From: Acetobacteraceae bacterium
Lineage (GTDB): Bacteria > Pseudomonadota > Alphaproteobacteria > Acetobacterales > Acetobacteraceae
DNA: 35,667 nucleotides
Reading direction: 5' to 3'
NCBI GenBank assembly: GCA_009693795.1
Contig: SHWN01000008.1
Coordinates: 1-35,667, forward strand
Positions 17,254 to 25,518 of the stretch are shown here, one piece after another. The position numbers and the translations under genes were made by a program. Numbering within the stretch: position 1 is the first letter of the stretch; each line of letters opens with the position of its first letter. Under the pieces are notes generated by a model, which was not told the origin of the DNA, made no database searches, and worked only from the letters and a program-made list of their open reading frames with translations.

Positions 17254-18225
17254 CTACGGTATCAGCACGGTGCTGCCAGTGGTCTTGCGGGACTCCAACG
17301 CGATATGCGCGGCTGCCGCGTCCTTCAGGGCAAAAGTCTGGTTCACGTTGATCTTTACCGCGCCCGATTTCACCACGTCGAACAATTCGCCGGCCGTCGC
17401 CACCAGATCCGAGCGTTTCACCGTGTAGGTGGCAAGCGAGGGGCGGGTGAGGAACAGGCTACCCTTGGCGCCAAGGATCGAAATATCAATCGGCGGGATA
17501 GGGCCCGACGCCGCGCCGTAGCAGCACATCAGGCCCAGCGGGGCGAGACAGTCCATGCTGGTGTTGAAGGTGTCCTTGCCGATGCTGTCATAGACCACGG
17601 GGACCATGGCGCCGCCGGTGATGCGCTTGACCGCCGCTACCAGGTCGCCATAGCCGACGACGGCATGCGCCGCACCATGCGCCTTCGCCAAAGCGGCTTT
17701 CTCGGCGGTGGAGACGACGCCGATGACGGTGGCGCCAATATGCTTCGCCCATTGGCACAGGATCAGCCCGACGCCGCCGGCCGCGGCGTGCACGACGATC
17801 GGATCGCCCGCCTTCACTTGGTAGGTACGGCGCAGCAGATATTGCGCCGTCATACCTTGCAGCATCATCGCAGCGGCGGTGGTGAAATCCACGCCCTCGG
17901 GGATTTTGACCAGCTTGTCAGCACCCAGCACGCGTTCGGTTGCATAGGCGCCGAGCGCGCCGGCATAGGCTACGCGATCGCCCACCGCCACATCCGTGAC
18001 GCCAGAGCCGATGGCGAGCACGGTGCCCGCGCCCTCCATGCCGATGGTCATCGGCAAAGACGGCGCCTTGTAGAGGCCGGTGCGGAAATAAACGTCGATA
18101 TAATTCAGCCCAACCGCGGCATGGCGGACGAGTGCCTCACCCGGCCCCGGCTCGGGGGTGGGAACATCTTCCCACAGCATGGAATCTGGCCCGCCGGGGA
18201 TATGGACACGAATGGCTTTGGTCAT
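17254..18225 (-). CDS. NADPH:quinone oxidoreductase (zinc-independent MDR family)
   Basis: MTKAIRVHIPGGPDSMLWEDVPTPEPGPGEALVRHAAVGLNYIDVYFRTGLY...VHAAAGGVGLILCQWAKHIGATVIGVVST. Confidence 0.92.
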   Translation of the reverse strand: MTKAIRVHIPGGPDSMLWEDVPTPEPGPGEALVRHAAVGLNYIDVYFRTGLYKAPSLPMTIGMEGAGTVLAIGSGVTDVAVGDRVAYAGALGAYATERVLGADKLVKIPEGVDFTTAAAMMLQGMTAQYLLRRTYQVKAGDPIVVHAAAGGVGLILCQWAKHIGATVIGVVSTAEKAALAKAHGAAHAVVGYGDLVAAVKRITGGAMVPVVYDSIGKDTFNTSMDCLAPLGLMCCYGAASGPIPPIDISILGAKGSLFLTRPSLATYTVKRSDLVATAGELFDVVKSGAVKINVNQTFALKDAAAAHIALESRKTTGSTVLIP

Positions 18226-18257
18226 GGTCGTGGCACTCCGTACAGCGCAATGGCGGG

Positions 18258-18710
18258 TTACTGGCCAGCCTGGTGAGCTTCGAGGTCGAGCAGATAGCGC
18301 TTTGTGACCAGCCCGTCACCCCCCGAATAGCCGCCCAGGCCCGTGCTGGCCAGTACTCGGTGGCAGGGAATGATAATCGGGATCGGATTCTTGCCGTTTG
18401 CTTGCCCGACACTGCGCGCCGAACCTCCGGCCTGGGCCGCAATCTGCCCATAGGTAAGGGTGGCACCGAAGGGGATCTTGATGAGTTCCCGCCAGACCCG
18501 GCGGCGATAATCTGTCCCGGGTGGCGCCAGAGGAAGTTCGAAATTCTGGCGGGTGCCATCGAAATATTCATTCAGCTGATCGCGCGCCCGCAACAGCACG
18601 GGTGTCCGCGATTGCATCTGCACCCAGCCCCAATCCAGCGAGACAATAACCCCGTCCTCCTCGGACACAGTCAGATCACCCAGCGGCGAATGCGAAGATA
18701 ATTGCGGCAA
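18258..18710 (-). CDS. ogt: Methylated-DNA--[protein]-cysteine S-methyltransferase
   Basis: IPFGATLTYGQIAAQAGGSARSVGQANGKNPIPIIIPCHRVLASTGLGGYSGG (PCHRV active site). TTG start with GGAGG upstream. Confidence 0.93.
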   Translation of the reverse strand: MPQLSSHSPLGDLTVSEEDGVIVSLDWGWVQMQSRTPVLLRARDQLNEYFDGTRQNFELPLAPPGTDYRRRVWRELIKIPFGATLTYGQIAAQAGGSARSVGQANGKNPIPIIIPCHRVLASTGLGGYSGGDGLVTKRYLLDLEAHQAGQ

Positions 18711-18893
18711 CTAGTTCTTCCTCCGAACGCTTCCTCGTGGCCGGTAGGATGCGCTCTTCCGCGTGTGCGGTGGCAAGTGCTCGAAGATCAAGAGACGCAC
18801 GGCTCCCTGTTGAGGCGCGGCCTTCCGCGAAGCCCGCGGGGAGCCAGGCCCCCAGCCTGCCGGACGACCACTCCCCCACTCCGCTCCCCGGTA

Positions 18894-19745
18894 TTAACCC
18901 TTCACCGAGCCGGTCAGGCCGGCGACGTAGTGTTCAACGAAGAATGAATACACCACGGCCACGGGGATGGAGCCGAGCAGGGCGCCGGCCATCAGAGAGC
19001 CCCAGTAGAACACATCGCCGCGCACCAGTTCGGAGACCACGCCCACGGGTATGGTTTTTTGTTCCGAGGAGGAGAGGAAGACCAGCGCGTAGATGAATTC
19101 GTTCCACGACAGGGTAAAGGCAAAGATGCCAGCGGAGAGGATGCCGGGCACGGCAACGGGCAGGATGATGTAGATCATCGCCTGCCAGCGCGTGGCGCCA
19201 TCGATGCGCGCGCATTCCTCGAGTTCCTTCGGGATAGCCTTGAAGTAACCCATCATCAGCCAGGTGGAGAACGGGATGAGGAAGGTGGGATACGTCAAGA
19301 TCAATGACCAGGGCGTGTCGCCGAGATGGAAATTGCGGATGACATCGGCCAGCGGAATGAACAGCAGCGTTTGCGGCACCAGGTAGGTGACGAAGATGCC
19401 GGTACCCAATGTACCGGCGAAGCGGAATTTCAGCCGCGACAACGCATATCCCGCGAACACGCCGCAGACGAGCGAGATGGCGGTGGAGGCGAGCGAGATG
19501 ATCATCGTATTCCACAGCCAAGTGGAGAACAGCGTCTCCTCCAGCAGCAGGCGGACATGTTCGAAGGTGGGATTATTGGTCCAGAACGGATTGTAGTTCT
19601 TCGCGTTCCACGGCCGGTACAGCTCTCCGTCCGGACGAAATGTCGTGATGATCATCCAGTAGAACGGGAACAGCAGGATGATAATGAAAAACCACATCGG
19701 GGCATAGAAAAACACCCAGCGTTTCCAGCGCGCACCCTCAATCAT
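18894..19745 (-). CDS. Carbohydrate ABC transporter permease (MalG-type)
   Basis: Inner-membrane EAA loop YFKAIPKELEECARIDGATRWQAMIYIILPVAVPGI; multi-TM. Confidence 0.92.
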   Translation of the reverse strand: MIEGARWKRWVFFYAPMWFFIIILLFPFYWMIITTFRPDGELYRPWNAKNYNPFWTNNPTFEHVRLLLEETLFSTWLWNTMIISLASTAISLVCGVFAGYALSRLKFRFAGTLGTGIFVTYLVPQTLLFIPLADVIRNFHLGDTPWSLILTYPTFLIPFSTWLMMGYFKAIPKELEECARIDGATRWQAMIYIILPVAVPGILSAGIFAFTLSWNEFIYALVFLSSSEQKTIPVGVVSELVRGDVFYWGSLMAGALLGSIPVAVVYSFFVEHYVAGLTGSVKG

Positions 19746-19770
19746 CGACGCGTCCCCAAAAGATTATTCA

Positions 19771-20748
19771 TCAGCGAGTTTCCACGCGACGTATATAAAT
19801 CAGCTGCAACAGCACCACCCCGAACAGGATCGGGAAGATGGCGAGCGAGATCGCGGCCCCTTCCGACAGCAAGCCGGTGCCGACGCCGATCTGATAGGCA
19901 TAGGTGGCGAATAAATGCGTCGCATTGGCCGGCCCGCCACCCGTGAGCACATAGACCAGCTGGAAATCCGCGAAGGTCTGGATGACCGAGAATAACGTCA
20001 CCACCATCGTCACTGGCAGCAACAATGGCCAGGTGATGTGGCGAAAGCGTTGCCAGGCATTAGCGCCATCGATCGCCGCGGCTTCCTGCAATTCTGGGCT
20101 GATCGTTTGCAGGCCCGCCAGCAGGCTGATGGCATAGAAGGGCAGACCACGCCATATATTCACCACGATGACAGAAAAAAAGGCGAGGTCGGGCTCTCCC
20201 AGCCAGTTCAGCCGCTTGGTGATAATCCCCATATTCCATAACATCCAGTTCAGCACACTGAAGGTGGGATCAAACATCCATTTCCAGGCGAAGGTGGACA
20301 GCACGGTGGGAATGATGAAGGGTAGCAGGATGAAAGCACGCACCCAAGCCTTGCCCTTGAAGTGCCGGTTCAACAACTGCGCCAGCCACAGGCCGAGGAT
20401 TAACTTAAACACCGTAGTAACAAAAGTATACCAGACCGTATTCCACACCGCCGTGCGGAAAATGGAATCGTTCCAGACCTTGTAGAAATTCTTCAGCCCG
20501 ACAAATTCGCCTGGCACTCCAACCCGCGTATCCGTTAAAGACAGCCAGATGCCCTGGAAAAACGGATAGGCAATGAACAATGCCAGCAAAATTCCGGTGG
20601 GCAGCAGCAATGCGAAAGCGAACCAGCGTTCATCTTCCCACATGCCCGCGTTGCTGTGGGCGCGCCCCTGCGTGGCAACATTGCGGATCGTGGTGGCGCT
20701 CGCCATGACTGGCTCCCTCGGTATTTCGCCGGCGACCCGGTCGATCAA
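19771..20748 (-). CDS. Sugar ABC transporter permease (MalF-type)
   Basis: LAGLQTISPELQEAAAIDGANAWQRFRHITWPLLLPVTMVVTLFSVIQTFADFQLVYVLTGGGP. Confidence 0.92.
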   Translation of the reverse strand: MIDRVAGEIPREPVMASATTIRNVATQGRAHSNAGMWEDERWFAFALLLPTGILLALFIAYPFFQGIWLSLTDTRVGVPGEFVGLKNFYKVWNDSIFRTAVWNTVWYTFVTTVFKLILGLWLAQLLNRHFKGKAWVRAFILLPFIIPTVLSTFAWKWMFDPTFSVLNWMLWNMGIITKRLNWLGEPDLAFFSVIVVNIWRGLPFYAISLLAGLQTISPELQEAAAIDGANAWQRFRHITWPLLLPVTMVVTLFSVIQTFADFQLVYVLTGGGPANATHLFATYAYQIGVGTGLLSEGAAISLAIFPILFGVVLLQLIYIRRVETR

Positions 20749-20798
20749 CGAGCGCCAGAGTACTACATCCCCCGGTGCCCGTTCATCGTCCGCGTGAA

Positions 20799-22127
20799 TC
20801 AGACGCTGTAGATTTTCTTTAACTCGCCCTCGGCCCAGGCCACGGCCTGTTCCGCCGGCATGCCCTGCACCGCCTTCGCATACATATCCACGACGATGTA
20901 TTTCGACAAGGACTCCGCCGCTTTCTGGTTCGGTAGTCCGGCATGGCCCACCACGCGCGCGTTGGCCGGCACATCGCGGAACGGCGCCATCACAGGGTCT
21001 TCATCCCACATCTTATGGGTTGCCCAGGATTTTGTCGGCCCGCATGCAAAGCCCTTCTGCACGGTGAACCAACCTTCGTAATTGGCTGGGGTGTGGAACC
21101 AACGCAGGAAATCCGTCGCCGCCTTCTGGTTTTTCGAATACCCCATCACCATCATGGATTGATTATTCTGGAACGAGGACTGCCCAGCCGGCCCGGCTGG
21201 CAGCGGGGCGTGCAAAATATCGGTGTGCATCTCCGCACCCGCTTCAGTCTTGTACTGCGCCCGCTTGCGCAGGGTCTCGATATAGATCGACGCCCCGTTC
21301 AACGTCGCCGAAATCGTGCCAGAAAGGAACGCGCGATTATTGGAAGAATCATCCCAGGCCAACCCGCCATCGTCATGCGCGTCCTTCCAGAACTCCGCCA
21401 TGAACTTAATGGAATCAATAGTGCCCTTAGAATTGATCGCCACCGTCTTGCCATCGGCCTCCACTTCCTTGCCGCCAAAGGACCACATGAACGGATAGCA
21501 AAACGCCACCGGATCGCCCACGCTATGGCCCAGTGATTGGCCTAGCGGATGGCCCTTCGCCTTAAGTTTCTTGCCGACGACGCGATACTCATCCCACGTC
21601 TTGGGAAAACTCGTTGCGCCCACTTCCGCAAACCAGGATTTGCGCCATGCGATCAGCCCGCCAATCACACAATAGGGCACCGCGAGCCAGCGCTTTCCAT
21701 TATGGCAATTGCCCTTGGCCATGTTGTAATAACCGCCCTGCGCCGAACCGACCTCCTCGCACAATCCGCTCACATCCGCGAGCGATTCGGCATAAAGATG
21801 CGGATGGTTGTTAAACGCCATGATGATATCGGCACCGGCCTTGGACTGGATGCCCGCGGTGACCCGCGCCTGCAAATCGTTCAACCCGATCGTTTCGAGG
21901 TTGATCTTGAACCCCAACGCCTTCTCCGCCGCCGGCAGCGCGACTTTGCGCAAATGCTCATCGGCAGCCGGAACGAAATCGTTCCATTTGAGCCAGTGCA
22001 CCGTGGTCCCCTGCGCATAAGCCGGCGCATGGCCACTGGCAAAAACCCCCGCCAGTCCCCCGCTGCCAGCCGCCACCGCCCCAGTCCCCGAGAGTTTCAA
22101 AAGCCCGCGACGCGAAATCCGAGACAT
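20799..22127 (-). CDS. ABC transporter extracellular solute-binding protein (family 1, sugar type), Tat-like signal
   Basis: MSRISRRGLLKLSGTGAVAAGSGGLAGVFASGHAPAYAQGTTVHWLKWNDFVPAADEHLRK...; start refined to 22127. Confidence 0.9.
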   Translation of the reverse strand: MSRISRRGLLKLSGTGAVAAGSGGLAGVFASGHAPAYAQGTTVHWLKWNDFVPAADEHLRKVALPAAEKALGFKINLETIGLNDLQARVTAGIQSKAGADIIMAFNNHPHLYAESLADVSGLCEEVGSAQGGYYNMAKGNCHNGKRWLAVPYCVIGGLIAWRKSWFAEVGATSFPKTWDEYRVVGKKLKAKGHPLGQSLGHSVGDPVAFCYPFMWSFGGKEVEADGKTVAINSKGTIDSIKFMAEFWKDAHDDGGLAWDDSSNNRAFLSGTISATLNGASIYIETLRKRAQYKTEAGAEMHTDILHAPLPAGPAGQSSFQNNQSMMVMGYSKNQKAATDFLRWFHTPANYEGWFTVQKGFACGPTKSWATHKMWDEDPVMAPFRDVPANARVVGHAGLPNQKAAESLSKYIVVDMYAKAVQGMPAEQAVAWAEGELKKIYSV

Positions 22128-22236
22128 GATACTTCCTTCCCTATTATTAGTCTTCGAGTGGTTTCCCACCCCCACCCTAATGCCCGCATACCGCACCGGC
22201 AATCACTATTCCCCCACAGAACCGGCAGAGAGGGGA

Positions 22237-22252
22237 TGTTTCACGTGCAACA
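22237..22252. promoter_or_regulatory. parS-like site TGTTTCACGTGCAACA (15/16 to TGTTTCACGTGAAACA)
   Basis: Direct match to the bacterial parS consensus with one mismatch, in an intergenic region. Confidence 0.6.
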
Positions 22253-22423
22253 ATCCACACCCCCATCCGGATTTTGAGACTTTCTCCCATTTCGATATTT
22301 GTCATAGAATTTATCAATTATTTCCGTTCTCTAGCCCAACGGGTTGAGGTTGATACCGACGAAGTACGGATCATGGAATCAAAGAGCAATCTGCTCCAAA
22401 CCCTCGCCGCTGTAGCGGGGACT

Positions 22424-22458
22424 GGAACAAAGCTGGGCGCAGTGCCCAGCTTTGTTCC
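22424..22458. repeat. 15-bp perfect hairpin (GGAACAAAGCTGGGC-gcagt-GCCCAGCTTTGTTCC) just 3' of tRNA-Arg
   Basis: Perfect inverted repeat with 5-nt loop, 4 nt beyond the tRNA CCA end; no clear T tract. Confidence 0.85.
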
Positions 22459-22462
22459 GAAA

Positions 22463-22539
22463 TGGCGCGCCCTGGTGGATTCGAACCACCGACCCACAGC
22501 TTAGAAGGCTGTTGCTCTATCCATCTGAGCTAAGGGCGC
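22463..22539 (-). tRNA. tRNA-Arg (anticodon TCT), encoded CCA
   Basis: Minus strand GCGCCCTTAGCTCAGATGGATAGAGCAACAGCCTTCTAAGCTGTGGGTCGGTGGTTCGAATCCACCAGGGCGCGCCA folds as a cloverleaf; anticodon loop CTTCTAA. Confidence 0.96.
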
Positions 22540-22583
22540 GTCCGAGCATCCTAAACGTCATCTTCGCCGACCGCACGAACTGG

Positions 22584-23789
22584 CTAGCGCCGCCCCGCCA
22601 TCGCCCCAGAATTGCGCCGCTCTTCCTCGGCGCGCACATGATCCAAGAGAAAATGCGGCCCCAACGCCTCCAGGTTCAGTGCGCCGATCTGCCCCAGAAC
22701 CAGATCGATTTCGCGCTGCAAGATAGAGATCGCCTTCTGTACCCCCGCCAGCCCACCCGCCGTCGCGCCATACAGGGTGGCCCGCCCGGTCAGCACGAAA
22801 TCCGCCCCCATGCACAAGGCCGCCACCACGTCCGAACCCCGCCGCACCCCGCTATCCAGCAACAACGGCACCTCCGGCCCCACCGCCGCACGGATCATCG
22901 GCAGCACATCCAGCGGCGAGGGCATCATGTCCAATTGCCGCGCCCCATGGTTGGAGACGATCAGCCCGTCCACCCCCATCCCCATGGCGAGGCGCGCATC
23001 TTCCGGATGCATCACCCCCTTCAGCAACAGCTTGCCCGGCCAGGCACGGCGGATGGCGTCCAGATCGCGCCAAGTCTGGCTGGCATCCGGGGTTTGCTTG
23101 GCAAACAGATCGGCCACGTCGTCGGGTGTCGACCCCTCCGGCGCATAAGGCTGCCAGTTGCCCAACATCGGCAACCCGCCGCTGCGGTAATAGTTCAGCA
23201 CCCAGGCCGGATGCAGCATCGCTTCCAAAATCGTTGGCAAGGTCATCCGCAGCGGCCGCACGAACCCATTACGTCGGTTGCGTTCGCGATTTGAACTTAC
23301 CGGCACATCGCACGTCACCGCGATGGTGGACACCCCACAATCGATCGCCCGCTTAACCAAATCGGCAGCCACCGCCCGATCGCGAGCGCCATAAATCTGA
23401 TACCAGAGATTTTTGGGCGCCAGTTTCGTGCCCTGTTCCATCGACGCATTGGCCGCGCCCGACATTAAATAAGGAATATCAGCCTTGCCCGCAGCCTCCG
23501 CTAGATAAAGTTCCGCGTCCTTCCGAAACGCCCCTGCCATGCCGGTCGGCGCAATACCAAACGGGCTGGCGTAACTCCGGTCGAATATTTTAGCGCGCTG
23601 ATCGCGCTTTGACGTATCGACATAATAGCGCGGCACCAGGCGAAGATCGCGAAACGCATTCGCATTGGTGCGCAGCCCAACCTCGTCCTCTACGCCACCC
23701 TCGATGAAGTCGAACATAATTTTTGGTAAGCGACGCTTCGCCATGCGCTTCAAATCGTCGATATTAAGCGCGCGATCGATCCGGCTCAT
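22584..23789 (-). CDS. FMN-dependent alpha-hydroxy acid dehydrogenase (L-lactate dehydrogenase/mandelate dehydrogenase family)
   Basis: MSRIDRALNIDDLKRMAKRRLPKIMFDFIEGGVEDEVGLRTN...PFGIAPTGMAG...VDGLIVSNHGARQLDMMPSPLDVLP...LLLDSGVRRGSDVVAALCMGADFVLTGR. Confidence 0.93.
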   Translation of the reverse strand: MSRIDRALNIDDLKRMAKRRLPKIMFDFIEGGVEDEVGLRTNANAFRDLRLVPRYYVDTSKRDQRAKIFDRSYASPFGIAPTGMAGAFRKDAELYLAEAAGKADIPYLMSGAANASMEQGTKLAPKNLWYQIYGARDRAVAADLVKRAIDCGVSTIAVTCDVPVSSNRERNRRNGFVRPLRMTLPTILEAMLHPAWVLNYYRSGGLPMLGNWQPYAPEGSTPDDVADLFAKQTPDASQTWRDLDAIRRAWPGKLLLKGVMHPEDARLAMGMGVDGLIVSNHGARQLDMMPSPLDVLPMIRAAVGPEVPLLLDSGVRRGSDVVAALCMGADFVLTGRATLYGATAGGLAGVQKAISILQREIDLVLGQIGALNLEALGPHFLLDHVRAEEERRNSGAMAGRR

Positions 23790-23823
23790 TTTAACTTACC
23801 TCCTCCACCACCCCGCGCGTCAC

Positions 23824-24180
23824 CTACGCCAGGATCTCCCGCACACTCTCGGATGGCCGCGCCAGCATGATCTGCTTATCGGTCACCACGATCGGCCGCT
23901 CGATCAAAATCGGATGCGCCAGCATGAAATCGATCAGCTGCGCATCCGTCCATTTCGGATCGTCCAGGCCAAGCTCCTCATAGGGTGTGCCCCGCTTACG
24001 CAGCATCCCCCTCACACCCTTGCCGATAGCCTTGATCAGCCGCTCCAACTCAGCGCGCGCCGGCGGCGTCTTCAGATATTCAATGACGGTGGCCTCAACC
24101 CCCGCCTCGCGCAAAATCCCCAGCACGTTGCGCGAGGTGCCGCATTGCGGATTGTGATAAATGGTCGCTCGCATCAACAC
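23824..24180 (-). CDS. arsC: ArsC family arsenate reductase (glutaredoxin-type)
   Basis: ATIYHNPQCGTSRNVLGILREAGVEATVIEYLKTPP...HPILIERPIVV. Confidence 0.92.
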   Translation of the reverse strand: MLMRATIYHNPQCGTSRNVLGILREAGVEATVIEYLKTPPARAELERLIKAIGKGVRGMLRKRGTPYEELGLDDPKWTDAQLIDFMLAHPILIERPIVVTDKQIMLARPSESVREILA

Positions 24181-24186
24181 CCCCCA

Positions 24187-24867
24187 TTAGCGCGCGCGTG
24201 GACGCGCCCCGCCATCGACGCCGCCGCCAAATCCCAGAAATCCGACTTCCGGCTGCGCCGCCCCGCCATCACCAGCAAACAACCGTGGCCCGTGCGGCGC
24301 CATCGGCCCGGTGGTCGGGGCCACACGCGCCACCGCCTGCCGCGCCTGCTGAGCCGCATTTGGCGCCGCCGTCTGCCGATTGGGCTGTAACTCGGCCCGC
24401 CCATCCATCCCGCGCATGGACAACAGCAGGAAGGCAATATCCTTGCGCCCCAGATCAACCGCCAGCTCCACCGGCGTAAACCCGAACACACTGCGCGCCC
24501 GCATATCCGCCCCCCGATTGATCGCCCCACGCGCAGCGACGGCATCGCCACGATCGACGGCATCGAACAGCGCCTCGGTCGGCCCCATGTCGGAGGCTGC
24601 CCGATCCGCCGGCGCCACGTTCTCTTCATTCACCTGCGCCCCGGGCAGGCCACCGGCGTGCGGGCGCACCGTCCGCTGCCCCAGGCCGGAAGAATTCATG
24701 GCATTCAAACCTCGGACCGGTGGCATACCTGTCAAGCTGCTGCCGGGACCACCGCTCCCGAGACCCTGTGCCAACGCCGCCCCATTACCCCCGAAGCCGA
24801 CGCTCAGCACGCCACAAACCAAACCAGTCGCAATCATCACGCGGAGAGAACATACGTTCATGTTCAC
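24187..24867 (-). CDS. Exported ankyrin-repeat-like protein
   Basis: Signal peptide followed by ALFDAVDRGDAVAARGAINRGADMRARSVFGFTPVELAVDLGRKDIAFLLLSMRG (ankyrin-like helices). Confidence 0.7.
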   Translation of the reverse strand: MNMNVCSLRVMIATGLVCGVLSVGFGGNGAALAQGLGSGGPGSSLTGMPPVRGLNAMNSSGLGQRTVRPHAGGLPGAQVNEENVAPADRAASDMGPTEALFDAVDRGDAVAARGAINRGADMRARSVFGFTPVELAVDLGRKDIAFLLLSMRGMDGRAELQPNRQTAAPNAAQQARQAVARVAPTTGPMAPHGPRLFAGDGGAAQPEVGFLGFGGGVDGGARPRAR

Positions 24868-24876
24868 AACCCTACC

Positions 24877-25497
24877 TCACCCTCGGTTTAACCACCAGAA
24901 GCCCGCATTCAGATAAGTGGCATAGCAGACCCAACCCACATAGGGCACCAGCAACCACCCCGCCAACAGCCTCACCCGCAAAAATGTATGTAGGGTCAGC
25001 CCGATCAAACCCAGTAGCCCCAGGATCACCGCCAGCGCCACGCCAGGGCTGTGCAACGCGAAAAACATCGGCGTCCAGATTGCATTGGCGGCCAACTGCC
25101 AGCCCCAAAGCCGCAACGCCGTGCGCGCCTCGCCCAGCGGCAAGCGACACCAGACCAACCATGCAGCTACACCCATCAGTATATAGAGCGTTGTCCAGAC
25201 TGGCGCGAACACCCAGTCAGGCGGCACCCCAGGCGGGCGGGCCAGCGATAGATACCACCCGCGTATCGCCGGCGCCGTCACCGCACCCCCGGCGGCCCCC
25301 ACTAGCAGGCACAGCCCGACAAACCCGACCAACGCCCAACCCGCCCACAATCCTCCATCACTATCCCCCACCCCGGCCGGGCCAAGGACCGGGCTAGGTG
25401 GTGGGCTGGGTGACTTATCGGAGGACCGATCATTCGGTGGCAGATTTTGAAAGACACTTCTCCTGGCAGGAACCCAGATCGTGTTAGGCACATTCAT
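24877..25497 (-). CDS. tspO: TspO/MBR family tryptophan-rich sensory protein (true start may be internal)
   Basis: WYLSLARPPGVPPDWVFAPVWTTLYILMGVAAWLVW...LRLWGWQLAANAIWTPMFFALHSPGVALAVI. Confidence 0.9.
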   Translation of the reverse strand: MNVPNTIWVPARRSVFQNLPPNDRSSDKSPSPPPSPVLGPAGVGDSDGGLWAGWALVGFVGLCLLVGAAGGAVTAPAIRGWYLSLARPPGVPPDWVFAPVWTTLYILMGVAAWLVWCRLPLGEARTALRLWGWQLAANAIWTPMFFALHSPGVALAVILGLLGLIGLTLHTFLRVRLLAGWLLVPYVGWVCYATYLNAGFWWLNRG

Positions 25498-25518
25498 GTT
25501 GGATGGGGCCGGGAAACC

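Noticed and set aside
17182-18276. 364-aa plus-strand ORF
   Set aside because: Antisense to the quinone oxidoreductase; no recognisable domain and Arg/His/Gly-rich composition.
22274-22504. 76-aa ORF ending ...WRALVDSNHRPTA
   Set aside because: Runs through the tRNA-Arg gene; the 'ALVDSNHRP' peptide is the familiar translation of a tRNA antisense strand.
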